Assembly: GCA_900539455.1 (NCBI GenBank)
Contig: UQCD01000001.1
Location: 1-64,000 of the forward strand
Reading direction: 5' to 3'
Length of the DNA stretch: 64,000 bases
DNA from: an uncultured Eubacteriales bacterium
GTDB lineage: Bacteria; Bacillota; Clostridia; Lachnospirales; Lachnospiraceae
Positions within the stretch are counted from its first letter, which is position 1. Every line of letters begins with the position of its first letter. The notes under the pieces were generated by a model. The model was not told where the DNA came from, made no database searches, and was given only the letters and a program-made list of their open reading frames with translations. Shown here in pieces: positions 26,517 to 35,739 of this stretch. The translations under genes and the position numbers were made by a program.

Positions 26517-29500
26517 TTATTCATAAAGCTTTCCAAGCTTTGTAAGGAATTCGTATTTATCCTTTGCCTGAGCTTCAGCCTTTGCAAATAATTCTTTTGC
26601 TCTTTCAGGATTTGAACGAACAAGTGAACTATAACGAACCTCATTGTTAAGGAATTCCTGATAATCTGTTGTTGGAGCTTTACTATCAAGCATAAATGGA
26701 TTCTTTCCTGCTGCTTTGTTTCTAGGATCAAATCTGAATAAATGCCAATATCCTGAAGTAACTGCTTTCTTTTCTTCAGTCTGAGCACCACTCATACCAC
26801 CCTTAATACCATGGTTGATACATGGAGCATAAGCGATAATAATTGATGGTCCTGGATAGCTTTCAGCTTCTATAAATGCCTTAATACACTGATTCATATC
26901 TGCACCCTGTGCAATCTGTGCAACATATACATATCCGTAGCTCATAGCAATCTGTGCCAAGTCTTTCTTCTTAACTTCCTTACCACCTGCTGCGAACTGT
27001 GCAATAGCACCTGTTGGTGTAGACTTAGATGACTGACCACCTGTATTTGAATATACTTCTGTATCAAATACAAGGATATTTACATCCTGTCCACTAGCTA
27101 TAACATGGTCTAAGCCTCCGAAACCAATATCGTAAGCCCAGCCGTCACCACCGAATATCCATTGTGACTTCTTAGATAAGAAATCCTTATATTTCAAAAT
27201 ATCTGTAGCTTTATCACAACCACAAGCCTCTAATGCTTTTACAAGAGCATCTGTAGCCTCTCCATTTGAAGCACCACATTCAAAGGTTTCAAGATACTTC
27301 TTACCAGCCTCTTTAACCTGTTCGTTGTCACCATTTTCTACAAGTTCAGTAACCTTTGCTTTAAGTCCTTTTCTCATAGCATTCTGAGCAAGCTTCATAC
27401 CAAAACCAAATTCTGCATTATCCTCGAATAATGAATTTGACCAAGCAGGGCCTTTGCCTTCGCTATTAACTGTGTATGGTGTAGAAGGTGATGAGTTACC
27501 CCAGATTGATGAACAACCTGTTGCGTTTGCAATATAAGCTCTATCACCAAACAACTGTGTCATAAGCTTTGCATAAGGTGTTTCACCACAACCGGCACAA
27601 GCGCCTGAATACTCAAGCAATGGCTGTTTAAACTGACTACCCTTAACAGTTGTTTCTTTGAATTTTTCTAATACATCTGGCTTCTTAGGAAGCTTTTGTC
27701 CATAATCGAATACCGGCTGTTCGTCTAACTGGCTGTCAAGTGACTTCATTGTGAGAGCCTTATTGCCCTTCATACCTGGACAAACAGTTACACAAGAGCC
27801 ACAGCCTGTACAGTCTAATACAGATACTGTCATAGCAAATTTCTTGCCTGGCATACCCATCATATCTTTTGTCTTTGTTCCTGCTGGAGCGTTTTCAGCT
27901 TCTTCTTCTGTCATTGCTACTGGTCTGATACAAGCATGAGGACAAACATATGAACAGAAATTACATTCGATACAGTTGTCTGGATTCCATTCTGGAACAT
28001 CAATAGCAACTCCTCTCTTTTCAAAAGCTGCTGCACCTGAAGGGGTTGTACCATCAACATATGGCTTAAATGTAGATACAGGTAAATTCTTACCTTCCTG
28101 CATATTAATTGGAACCTGAACATTGTTTACGAAATCAACAACATCCTGTCTGTCACCTGTAACTGTCCTGCCAAGAGGCTCTTCTGCTTCATTCTTCCAG
28201 CTTTCCGGTACTTTAACCTCAACAACATCCTTAGCACCACGGTCAATCGCATCATAGTTCATCTGAACAATAGCATCGCCCTTCTTGCCATAAGCATATT
28301 TAGCTGCTGCTTTCATAAGCTCGATTGCTTTGTCCTCAGGAATAATGTTTGCTAATTTAAAGAAGGCTGACTGTAATACTGTATTAATTCTACCACCAAG
28401 TCCGATTTCTTTACCAATCTTAATACCATCAATTATGTAGAATTTGATATTGTGATCAGCAATATACTTTTTAACCTGTCCTGGTAAATGCTCTTCAAGT
28501 CCTTCCATATCCCAGCTACAGTTAAGCAAGAAAGTACCACCATCTTTCAAATCCTGTACCATATTATATTTTCTAACATATGCTGGATTATGACATGCTA
28601 CAAAGTTTGCCTTGCTAATAAGATATGTTGATTTAATTGGCTCTTTACCAAATCTTAAGTGGGAAATTGTAACTCCACCGGATTTCTTAGAGTCGTAATC
28701 AAAATATGCCTGGGCATACATATCTGTATTATCACCGATAATCTTGATAGAGTTCTTGTTTGCACCAACAGTTCCGTCAGCACCAAGTCCCCAGAACTTA
28801 CATCTTATAATAGATGCTGGAGCTGTATCAGGATTTTCCTCGATTGGTAATGAAAGGTTTGTAACATCATCAACAATACCTATTGTAAATTTCTTCTTTT
28901 CTGTGTTTTTATATACTGCAATAATCTGTGCAGGTGTTGTATCCTTTGAACCAAGACCATATCTGCCTGTAAATACAGGAACGCTGCTAAACTTAGAATC
29001 CTTAAGTGCAGCTACTACATCCAAGTATAAAGGCTCACCTAAAGCACCTGGCTCTTTTGTTCTGTCTAATACACTAATCTGTTTTACTGTATCTGGAATA
29101 ACATCTATTAAATGCTTTGCACTAAAAGGTCTGTAAAGTCTGACCTTAACAACGCCAACCTTCATGCCTTGTTTTACAAGGTAATCAATAGTTTCATCAA
29201 TAGTTTCACAAACAGAACCCATTGCAACTATTACATGTTCTGCATCCTTTGCACCATAATAGTTGAATAATTTATAGTCTGTACCTATTTTCGCATTTAC
29301 TTTATTCATATATTCTTCTACTACGCCTGGAAGAGCATCATAATATTCATTACAAGCCTCTCTTGCCTGGAAGAATATGTCAGGATTTTGTGCTGAGCCT
29401 CTTTGAACTGGATGATTTGGATTTAAGCAGTGATTTCTATATTCTAATATTGCATCCTTATCTACCATATCTTCAAGGTCTTCATAATCCCAAACCTCAA

Positions 29501-30047
29501 TTTTTTGAATTTCGTGCGATGTTCTAAATCCATCAAAGAAATTTATGAATGGCACTTTTCCTTTAATTGCTGAACAATGTGCTACAGGAGTAAGATCCAT
29601 AACCTCCTGAACACCAGAACTACAAAGCATTGCAAAACCTGTCTGACGACAAGCATATACATCTGAATGGTCACCGAAAATTGATAGTGCATGAGATGCT
29701 AATGCTCTTGCAGATACATCAATAACTCCAGGCAATAATTCGCCTGCAATCTTGTACATATTTGGAATCATAAGAAGTAGTCCCTGTGAAGCTGTAAAGG
29801 TGGTTGTAAGAGCACCTGCAGCTAAAGAACCATGAACTGCACCTGCAGCACCTGCTTCAGACTGCATTTCCTGAACTAATACTTCTTGTCCAAAAATATT
29901 CTTTCTTCCTTCTGTTGCCCATTTGTCTGATAATTCAGCCATAACGGATGAAGGAGTAATTGGATAGATAGCAGCTACATCTGAATATGCGTATGAAACA
30001 TGTGCAGCGGCTGTATTACCATCCATAGTTTTCATTTTTCTTGCCAT
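26517..30047 (-). CDS. nifJ: Pyruvate:ferredoxin (flavodoxin) oxidoreductase
   Basis: A 1176-residue single-chain enzyme that oxidises pyruvate to acetyl-CoA and CO2 and reduces ferredoxin, the main pyruvate route in anaerobic Clostridia. Domains in order: the pyrimidine-binding domain I with AYPITPSSVMAE, domain II, the gamma domain with RFGKEPIKSTYLI, and a two-cluster ferredoxin domain (CIECNFCSYVCP and CTGCGSCVTVCP). A fourth cysteine set follows at GACAGCGETPY, with the TPP/Mg motif GDGWAYDIGFGGLDH and NTGGQSSKSTPTG. It is full length and intact. It has its own promoter and terminator, so it is probably monocistronic. Confidence 0.97.
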   Translation of the reverse strand: MARKMKTMDGNTAAAHVSYAYSDVAAIYPITPSSVMAELSDKWATEGRKNIFGQEVLVQEMQSEAGAAGAVHGSLAAGALTTTFTASQGLLLMIPNMYKIAGELLPGVIDVSARALASHALSIFGDHSDVYACRQTGFAMLCSSGVQEVMDLTPVAHCSAIKGKVPFINFFDGFRTSHEIQKIEVWDYEDLEDMVDKDAILEYRNHCLNPNHPVQRGSAQNPDIFFQAREACNEYYDALPGVVEEYMNKVNAKIGTDYKLFNYYGAKDAEHVIVAMGSVCETIDETIDYLVKQGMKVGVVKVRLYRPFSAKHLIDVIPDTVKQISVLDRTKEPGALGEPLYLDVVAALKDSKFSSVPVFTGRYGLGSKDTTPAQIIAVYKNTEKKKFTIGIVDDVTNLSLPIEENPDTAPASIIRCKFWGLGADGTVGANKNSIKIIGDNTDMYAQAYFDYDSKKSGGVTISHLRFGKEPIKSTYLISKANFVACHNPAYVRKYNMVQDLKDGGTFLLNCSWDMEGLEEHLPGQVKKYIADHNIKFYIIDGIKIGKEIGLGGRINTVLQSAFFKLANIIPEDKAIELMKAAAKYAYGKKGDAIVQMNYDAIDRGAKDVVEVKVPESWKNEAEEPLGRTVTGDRQDVVDFVNNVQVPINMQEGKNLPVSTFKPYVDGTTPSGAAAFEKRGVAIDVPEWNPDNCIECNFCSYVCPHACIRPVAMTEEEAENAPAGTKTKDMMGMPGKKFAMTVSVLDCTGCGSCVTVCPGMKGNKALTMKSLDSQLDEQPVFDYGQKLPKKPDVLEKFKETTVKGSQFKQPLLEYSGACAGCGETPYAKLMTQLFGDRAYIANATGCSSIWGNSSPSTPYTVNSEGKGPAWSNSLFEDNAEFGFGMKLAQNAMRKGLKAKVTELVENGDNEQVKEAGKKYLETFECGASNGEATDALVKALEACGCDKATDILKYKDFLSKKSQWIFGGDGWAYDIGFGGLDHVIASGQDVNILVFDTEVYSNTGGQSSKSTPTGAIAQFAAGGKEVKKKDLAQIAMSYGYVYVAQIAQGADMNQCIKAFIEAESYPGPSIIIAYAPCINHGIKGGMSGAQTEEKKAVTSGYWHLFRFDPRNKAAGKNPFMLDSKAPTTDYQEFLNNEVRYSSLVRSNPERAKELFAKAEAQAKDKYEFLTKLGKLYE

Positions 30048-30098
30048 ATCGCTTGACCTCCATTTTTCTTAAATGATTATCCTTTAAGCATTGTTTTT

Positions 30099-30127
30099 AT
30101 TATATCATTTTCATAAAAATAAAACAA
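30099..30127 (-). promoter_or_regulatory. nifJ promoter
   Basis: On the minus strand TTGTTT and a perfect TATAAT are separated by 17 bp, about 50 bp upstream of the nifJ ATG. This fits strong constitutive expression. Confidence 0.75.
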
Positions 30128-30128
30128 G

Positions 30129-31430
30129 TTATATAACAGCTTTGATTATATCAGGCTGTTTAATTTTTACTTTGCCATAGGTAATAGAATTTTCAAGTTT
30201 TTCTACTGCCATAAGCTCTTTTTCTTCATTGTTTCCGTATAAGGTAAATATGCTTTCTCCAGGTCTTACATAATCACCTAATTTTTTGTTCATAACAACT
30301 CCGACTGATGGGTCGATTAAATCCTCTTTTTTCTCTCTGCCACCTCCTAAAATTTGTACAGCTCTTCCGATTTCTTCAGTTAATATATTTGTAATATAGC
30401 CTTCTCCTTTTGCGGTTATGGTTTTAATGTTTTTTGCATTAATAAGCTTTTCGCTATTCACTATATACTCTGTATCACCGCCCTGTAAAGCAACAAATTC
30501 TGTAAATTTTTTTAAGGCACTGCCGTCTTTTATAGTGCCTTTTAGCATTTCAAGAGCCTCTGCTTCAGTTTCAGCTTTTTTGGCAAATATCAGCATTTTT
30601 GTTCCTAGCGCATAAGTCACCTGTAATATATCAGCATTTCCATTGCCTTTAAGTGTGTCTATAACCTCAAGTACCTCAAGACCATTGCCAATGTGGGTTC
30701 CTAATGGCTGATTCATATCTGTAATAACAGCAGCCATTTCCTTACCAGCCTTTTTGCCAATAGTAACCATAGTGTCTGCTAATTTTATGGCATTATTAAT
30801 ATCCTTCATAAATGCACCATTGCCACATTTAACATCCAGCACTATAGCATCTGCTCCGGATGCCAGTTTTTTACTCATAATACTGCTCGCTATAAGGGGG
30901 ATAGAGTCTACGGTTGCTGTAACATCACGGAGGGCATAAATCTTTTTATCAGCAGGTGCTAAGTTTGCACTTTGACCAGCTATAGCCATACCAATATTAT
31001 TAACATTGCTGATGAACTGCTCCTTTGAAAGTGTAGTTGAAAAGCCTTTAATACTTTCCAGCTTATCTATAGTGCCTCCTGTATGTCCAAGACCTCTTCC
31101 GGACATTTTTGCAACTTTTACGCCTAGGGCAGCCAGCATTGGTGACAATATAAGTGAAATTTTATCTCCTACCCCTCCTGTGCTATGTTTATCTACCTTA
31201 ATTCCGTCAATTTCATCTAAACTTAAAATATCACCACTATCACGCATAGTCATAGTCAGATTAAAAATTTCGTCCTCATTCATGCCATTAATACATATTG
31301 CCATTAATAAGGCTGACATTTGATAATCGGCTATAACTCCGTCTACATATCCATTTATTGCAAATTGTATTTCTTCTTTTGTAAGAGCTTGTCCATATTT
31401 TTTCTTAGAAAGAATATCATATATGTTCAT
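30129..31430 (-). CDS. deoA: Pyrimidine-nucleoside (thymidine) phosphorylase
   Basis: A 433-residue enzyme converting thymidine, deoxyuridine or uridine plus phosphate to base and (deoxy)ribose-1-phosphate. KHSTGGVGDK is the phosphate-binding signature. SGRGLGHTGGTIDKLESI and ASSIMSKKLASGADAIVLDVK are family signatures. The start at 31430 (MNIYDILSKKKYG) has GAGGAGGTG upstream and sits within the last 14 bases of deoB. The length fits the Gram-positive pyrimidine nucleoside phosphorylase, which accepts several nucleosides. With deoB it channels nucleoside sugars to pentose-5-phosphate. Confidence 0.94.
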   Translation of the reverse strand: MNIYDILSKKKYGQALTKEEIQFAINGYVDGVIADYQMSALLMAICINGMNEDEIFNLTMTMRDSGDILSLDEIDGIKVDKHSTGGVGDKISLILSPMLAALGVKVAKMSGRGLGHTGGTIDKLESIKGFSTTLSKEQFISNVNNIGMAIAGQSANLAPADKKIYALRDVTATVDSIPLIASSIMSKKLASGADAIVLDVKCGNGAFMKDINNAIKLADTMVTIGKKAGKEMAAVITDMNQPLGTHIGNGLEVLEVIDTLKGNGNADILQVTYALGTKMLIFAKKAETEAEALEMLKGTIKDGSALKKFTEFVALQGGDTEYIVNSEKLINAKNIKTITAKGEGYITNILTEEIGRAVQILGGGREKKEDLIDPSVGVVMNKKLGDYVRPGESIFTLYGNNEEKELMAVEKLENSITYGKVKIKQPDIIKAVI

Positions 31431-32613
31431 GACACACCTCCTCAAGCTTAGACAGGAAGGAGCTTCCTACAGGTATTGGTGAAAGTCCAAAATTTTCTCC
31501 TATGGTTGCACCTATATCTGCAAAGGAATTTAATATGCCAAGATTTACTGGACTATTAAACAATTTTGAGTAAATAAGTACTGGTATATATTCTCTTGTG
31601 TGGTCAGTTCCTTTAAAGGTTGGGTCACAGCCGTGGTCTGCATTAATAATTATTAAATCATCATTATTAATAAGCTCCATTAGCTGACCAAGTCTTTTAT
31701 CAAAGCTTTCAAGACCTTTTTTATATCCATCTACATCTCGCCTATGACCCCACTTTGAGTCAAATTCAACTAAATTAGTAAAAATCAAACCTTCCTTAAC
31801 TTTGCCTAAGAAGTCTATTGTCTTATCTATGCCGTCCTCATTATCCTTTGTGTGGACTGCCTTAGTAATGCCGCTTCCTGCAAAAATATCCTCTATTTTT
31901 CCAACAGCAGCGACCTCATAGCCCTTTTCCTTCAGTTTCACTAATGTGTTATTTGAATCTGGCTTTACAGAAAAATCTCTTCTATTGGCAGTTCTTTCAT
32001 ATGGATATTGACCAGTAAACGGTCTTGCTATAACTCTTGCGACTGCATCCTTGCCACATAATATTTCTCTGGCAATTCGACACATTTCGTATAATTCCTC
32101 AGGAGAATAAACCTGCTCATGGCATGCAATTTGAAAAACGCTGTCTGCCGAGGTATAAACTATTGGCTTTTTGGTTTTTATATGCTCCTCTCCATAGGTC
32201 TTAATAATCTCTGTTCCAGATGCCGTACAATTACCTAAAACACCTGGCACACCTGTTTTTTCAACAAACTTATTAATAATATATTCCGGAAATCCGTCTG
32301 GATAAGTAGGAAATGCCTCCTTCATAGATACGCCAATCATTTCCCAATGACCTATTGTAGTGTCCTTGCCATTTGATATTTCCTTAGCTTTTCCGTATGC
32401 ACCTATTGGAATATTATCCTTAGAATATAATTTGGTATCAACAATACTTTTAAGCCCCAGCTTGTCCATATTTGGAATTTCTAAGCCCTTTGTGCAGTAA
32501 ATGTGTCCTAAGGTATCCGCACCTACATCACCAAATTTATCTGCGTCTGGCAATTCACCAATACCCACACTATCGATAATTATCCATATAACTCTTTTAA
32601 ATACTTTTCCCAT
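31417..32613 (-). CDS. deoB: Phosphopentomutase
   Basis: A 398-residue metalloenzyme of the alkaline phosphatase superfamily interconverting (deoxy)ribose 1- and 5-phosphates. The N-terminal IDSVGIGELPDADKFGDVGADTLGH, NGKDTTIGHWEM with the phosphorylated Thr, and NADHGCDPTFKGTDHTREY (metal ligands) are diagnostic. I used the ATG at 32613, with GGAAGGTGAT upstream; a GTG three codons earlier lies in that site. Its end overlaps deoA, and it follows the truncated xerD. Confidence 0.95.
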   Translation of the reverse strand: MGKVFKRVIWIIIDSVGIGELPDADKFGDVGADTLGHIYCTKGLEIPNMDKLGLKSIVDTKLYSKDNIPIGAYGKAKEISNGKDTTIGHWEMIGVSMKEAFPTYPDGFPEYIINKFVEKTGVPGVLGNCTASGTEIIKTYGEEHIKTKKPIVYTSADSVFQIACHEQVYSPEELYEMCRIAREILCGKDAVARVIARPFTGQYPYERTANRRDFSVKPDSNNTLVKLKEKGYEVAAVGKIEDIFAGSGITKAVHTKDNEDGIDKTIDFLGKVKEGLIFTNLVEFDSKWGHRRDVDGYKKGLESFDKRLGQLMELINNDDLIIINADHGCDPTFKGTDHTREYIPVLIYSKLFNSPVNLGILNSFADIGATIGENFGLSPIPVGSSFLSKLEEVCHEHI

Positions 32614-32644
32614 AGTTATCACCTTCCTCTTTATATATTGCTCT

Positions 32645-33400
32645 TTAGTCCTGTTCTACTAAGCCTCGTAATGTATGTGGGGAAATCTCTCCTTCTATAC
32701 CAGCTTCCTTTGCATAGCCTTTAATAATTTTCCAAAAGCCCTGTCTGGACATCTCTTTTCCGTTACAGTTAAGGAATAAAATATTACTATCCTTACCCTC
32801 AGCAAAAACGAAGTGCTTTCTGCTGTCTTCTAAATACTTTTTAATAATATTTCTAGTTTTCGTATCAAAAGAAACAACTCTTACCTTTTTGCTATTTTTA
32901 AGAATTATATATCTCATTTCTAAATTAATGTCATCAGTAGAAAGGGTAACCAGCTCACTTACTCTTATTCCAGTAGCATAAATAAGCTGAATCATAGCTT
33001 TATCTCTAATGCCCTTAGGCTCGTTTTGTGGTGGAGTTAAAATAAGTCTTTGTATATTATCCTCCGACACCCTCTTGGCCTTTTTCTTTTCAATTTTAGG
33101 CATAGTAACCAGCATAGTAGGGTCTTTGGTAATTACACCCTCGTTTAGCAAATATCTGAAAAAAGTTCTCATTGAGGATATATTTCTCGAAACAGAGGAT
33201 GGTGATTTTCCTTCCTTCTCCAAATATAAGATATATGAATTTACATTTGTAAGGGTTACTTTATCTAAAGAATCAATCCCTGATTTTCTAAAGAAGGTAA
33301 CCATATTGTTTAAATCTCTTCTGTATGACTCTTTCGTGTTTTTCGTTATACTTTTAAAATCTTGTAAAAAGGAGAGAAAATCCTCTATCTTTTGTTCCAT
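32645..33400 (-). pseudogene. xerD: Tyrosine recombinase XerD, C-terminally truncated
   Basis: A 251-residue frame that matches XerD through the N-terminal core-binding domain (about 1-90) and most of the catalytic domain. ATGIRVSELVTL holds the first catalytic Arg, the beta-sheet Lys is near LKNSKKVRVV, and SPHTLR (His242, Arg245) is the HxxR motif. It then ends after GLVEQD. The final ~45 residues of the family, with the third catalytic His/Trp and the nucleophilic Tyr, are missing. No alternative frame encodes them in the ~30 bp before deoB. As written it should not cleave DNA. The start at 33400 has GGAG upstream. It sits at the usual spoIIM-xerD-deoB position. Confidence 0.75.
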
Positions 33401-33471
33401 AACTATCTCCATTCTTCACTGCACAACTTTGTCTTAATTATATACTTTATGGTATTTAAAATCAATATTTA

Positions 33472-33548
33472 AAAATGTTATAAATTATCTTTAAACTCTG
33501 AAAATGCTATAAATTATCTTTAAATTGAATTTTGACTCTAAAAATGCT
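33472..33548. repeat. Short tandem repeat at the 3' end of the spoIIM-like gene
   Basis: A 29-bp unit is present twice: AAAATG(T/C)TATAAATTATCT followed by TTAAA, at 33472 and 33501. A third partial copy (CTCTAAAAATGCT) ends at 33548. The repeat spans the stop codon at 33491, so the last ten or so residues of the protein were shaped by this duplication. Confidence 0.6.
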
Positions 33549-34126
33549 GTGACAAAAGAAATCATTACTCCCATAAATAAATACAACAGAATTTTTCCAA
33601 TGTTTTTTTTGCTATAGGTAATATCAGTTTTTAAACAGCTTTTTACAAATAAATACACAAAGCCATAAAATATTAATCCTTGCGGAAGCAGTGTTAATGC
33701 AAACTTTAATTGTCCCACTATTCCGTATATTAATACAAAAATTCCAAGTGCAATGCTTAGTGTAAGTGTTTTATATATAAGATATAAGTAGTCGACTATT
33801 TTTTTATACTTAGTAAAATTCAACAGTTCAAGAACTACTATTTCTTTTATATATTCCATAAACAAATAAATACAGTATTTATCATTATTTATATTTTCAT
33901 AATTAACTCTTTTAATAAAATAGGTTTTATATATTTCTATATCAAAAATATGCTTACGACTTACATATGTAATAAACAGCGTTGCTATAAGCTCACATAA
34001 AAAAACTGTCAGAATAATTCTTAGATTTTCCCTATTAATACTTTTCTTCTCTCTTACAAAGCACTCCCCATCAACATTAATTAGCTTTCTCTTTTTGATT
34101 TTGTTCCTAATAAAAAAAATTTGCAT
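33491..34126 (-). CDS. spoIIM: Stage II sporulation protein M-like membrane protein
   Basis: A polytopic membrane protein of about 211 residues with four to five hydrophobic segments (near 40-58, 110-130, 135-160 and 180-200). Gene order places it as SpoIIM: nudF upstream and xerD-deoB downstream is the classical neighbourhood. The C-terminal LLYLFMGVMISFVTAFLESKF resembles the family's conserved end. SpoIIM works with SpoIID and SpoIIP in septal peptidoglycan degradation during engulfment. The sequence looks diverged and very basic at its N-terminus. The start at 34126 was chosen because AAGGAG lies nine bases upstream. Confidence 0.6.
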   Translation of the reverse strand: MQIFFIRNKIKKRKLINVDGECFVREKKSINRENLRIILTVFLCELIATLFITYVSRKHIFDIEIYKTYFIKRVNYENINNDKYCIYLFMEYIKEIVVLELLNFTKYKKIVDYLYLIYKTLTLSIALGIFVLIYGIVGQLKFALTLLPQGLIFYGFVYLFVKSCLKTDITYSKKNIGKILLYLFMGVMISFVTAFLESKFNLKIIYSIFRV

Positions 34127-34165
34127 ACATTTCATCTCCTTAGACAAAATATATGCAAATTAAAA

Positions 34166-34708
34166 TTAATTATTCTTTACATATTTGTTATAATAGGCAA
34201 GTAATGCACAAACAGTTTTTGAATCCTGTATCTCACATTTATAGATTTTTTCTATAAGTTCTTCAATATCATATTCGTATACATCAATAAACTCACCTTC
34301 ATCAAGATTCTGTTTTGAAGGTTTTAGATTTCTGGCCAAATAAATATCTATGGCTTCATTACAAAATGCAACTGTAGTTTTTATACTTAATAATAACTCT
34401 AAATCCTCTGACTTATATCCAGTTTCTTCCTCCAGCTCACGACTTGCACATTGTATAGTCGGCTCATCAATAGTATTTTTTCCGCCTGCTGGTAATTCTA
34501 TAGTAAATCTGTCTAATATGTTTCTATATTGCTTTACCATTAATATTTTTCCATCATCCTTTACTGCCACAACAGCAGCAGCACCCTTATGAATAATACT
34601 ATCATAGGTTTTTACCAGACCATTTTCATCCTTTACCTTATCTTCGTAATACTCAATTACTGCACCCTTGTGTATAAGTGTTCTGCTAATTCTTTCTAAC
34701 TTTTCCAT
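34166..34708 (-). CDS. nudF: ADP-ribose pyrophosphatase-like Nudix hydrolase
   Basis: A 180-residue Nudix enzyme predicted to split ADP-ribose into AMP and ribose-5-phosphate. The Nudix box is complete, with GKNTIDEPTIQCASRELEE followed by ETGY. The preceding MVKQYRNILDRFTIELPAGG is the typical NudF approach to the box. A good AAGGAG site precedes the ATG. It lies 21 bp after proC and next to the spoIIM-like gene. Confidence 0.92.
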   Translation of the reverse strand: MEKLERISRTLIHKGAVIEYYEDKVKDENGLVKTYDSIIHKGAAAVVAVKDDGKILMVKQYRNILDRFTIELPAGGKNTIDEPTIQCASRELEEETGYKSEDLELLLSIKTTVAFCNEAIDIYLARNLKPSKQNLDEGEFIDVYEYDIEELIEKIYKCEIQDSKTVCALLAYYNKYVKNN

Positions 34709-34729
34709 ATACCTTTACTCCTTACTAAT

Positions 34730-35533
34730 TTACTTTTTCTTAAAGCCTTCAGATACTTCGTAGCAAGCATCGCAAGCCTTAATAATTCCGTTTCTAAAGC
34801 CTGCCTCCTCTAATGCAGCTACACCTGCTATAGTTGTTCCTCCTGGTGAACAGACCATATCCTTTAATTCTCCTGGGTGTTTTCCTGTTTCTAATACCAT
34901 TTTAGCAGCTCCTAAAACAGTTTGTGCAACCATTTCGTATGCTACATTTCTTGGCAGGCCATGCTTAACTACTCCATCTGCCATTGCCTCAATAAACATA
35001 TATACATACGCAGGAGAGCTTCCGCTAGCACAGGTAACTGCACTCATTAATCTTTCTTCAATTAGTCTGAATTTTCCAAAAGACTGGAAAATAGCTGCAA
35101 TTATTTCCTTTTCCTCATATGTAAATAATGCTGCATCATAGCATACCCCAGTCATTCCTTCACCTAATAATGCAGGCGTATTTGGCATTGCTCTTACTAT
35201 TCTTGCGTCATAGCCTAAGGAATCCTTTAAGCTTTCTCTGCTAATGCCTGGTGCTATTGAAATAATAACATGATCCTTTGTAACTACATTTTCAATGTTT
35301 TTAACTACGCTTGAAAAATACTGTGGCTTTATCGCCAGCACAATATATTTAACATTATTTGCTAACTCTGCATTTGAATCAACATGATTTACCTTTGTTG
35401 TATTTGTTACACTGGTCATTCTTTCTGTATTTGCATCTGTAAAAAGCAAATCTTCTGTAGAAAACTTCTTTAAACACCCACTAAGCATTGCATATCCCAT
35501 ATTACCCATACCTATAAAACCTATTTTTGCCAT
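34730..35533 (-). CDS. proC: Pyrroline-5-carboxylate reductase
   Basis: A 267-residue NAD(P)H-dependent enzyme making proline from pyrroline-5-carboxylate. The N-terminal Rossmann motif is IGFIGMGNMGYAML. RAMPNTPALLGEGMTG, the SGSSPAYVYMFIEAMADG region and SPGGTTIAGVAALEEAGFRN are the standard signatures. It is full length with an AAGGAG site, and is the first gene before nudF and the spoIIM-like gene. Confidence 0.95.
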   Translation of the reverse strand: MAKIGFIGMGNMGYAMLSGCLKKFSTEDLLFTDANTERMTSVTNTTKVNHVDSNAELANNVKYIVLAIKPQYFSSVVKNIENVVTKDHVIISIAPGISRESLKDSLGYDARIVRAMPNTPALLGEGMTGVCYDAALFTYEEKEIIAAIFQSFGKFRLIEERLMSAVTCASGSSPAYVYMFIEAMADGVVKHGLPRNVAYEMVAQTVLGAAKMVLETGKHPGELKDMVCSPGGTTIAGVAALEEAGFRNGIIKACDACYEVSEGFKKK

Positions 35534-35571
35534 AATTTTTTCTCCTTTATATTGGTTTCTATATGTTCAAT

Positions 35572-35590
35572 AACAAATATTATATTTGTT
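35572..35590. promoter_or_regulatory. Palindrome upstream of proC
   Basis: AACAAAT-ATTAT-ATTTGTT is a perfect 7-bp inverted repeat, 39-57 bp upstream of the proC ATG. On the minus strand it contains TATAAT, so it may be an operator overlapping a -10 element. No convincing -35 was found at 17 bp. Confidence 0.35.
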
Positions 35591-35692
35591 TTAATCCTTT
35601 TTTGTTTTAATGTAAAAAAGCATTTAATATTTTAATTATAATATATAATAATTGATTAGTCCATATTTTTATATTAAATAAAATCAGAAACT

Positions 35693-35724
35693 AAAAAGCC
35701 CCGCAGATATAAATATCTACGGGG
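35693..35724 (-). terminator. Terminator after rny
   Basis: CCCCG(C)AGATA pairs with TATCT(A)CGGGG, with one internal mismatch and a short AAA-type loop. It lies 16 bp after the rny stop and is followed on the minus strand by CTTTTTAG. Confidence 0.8.
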
Positions 35725-35739
35725 TAATATGAAATTGGA

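Noticed and set aside
26495..26791. 98-residue minus-strand frame at the end of nifJ
   Set aside because: An out-of-frame shadow of the nifJ C-terminus; the translation is basic and repetitive with no family match.
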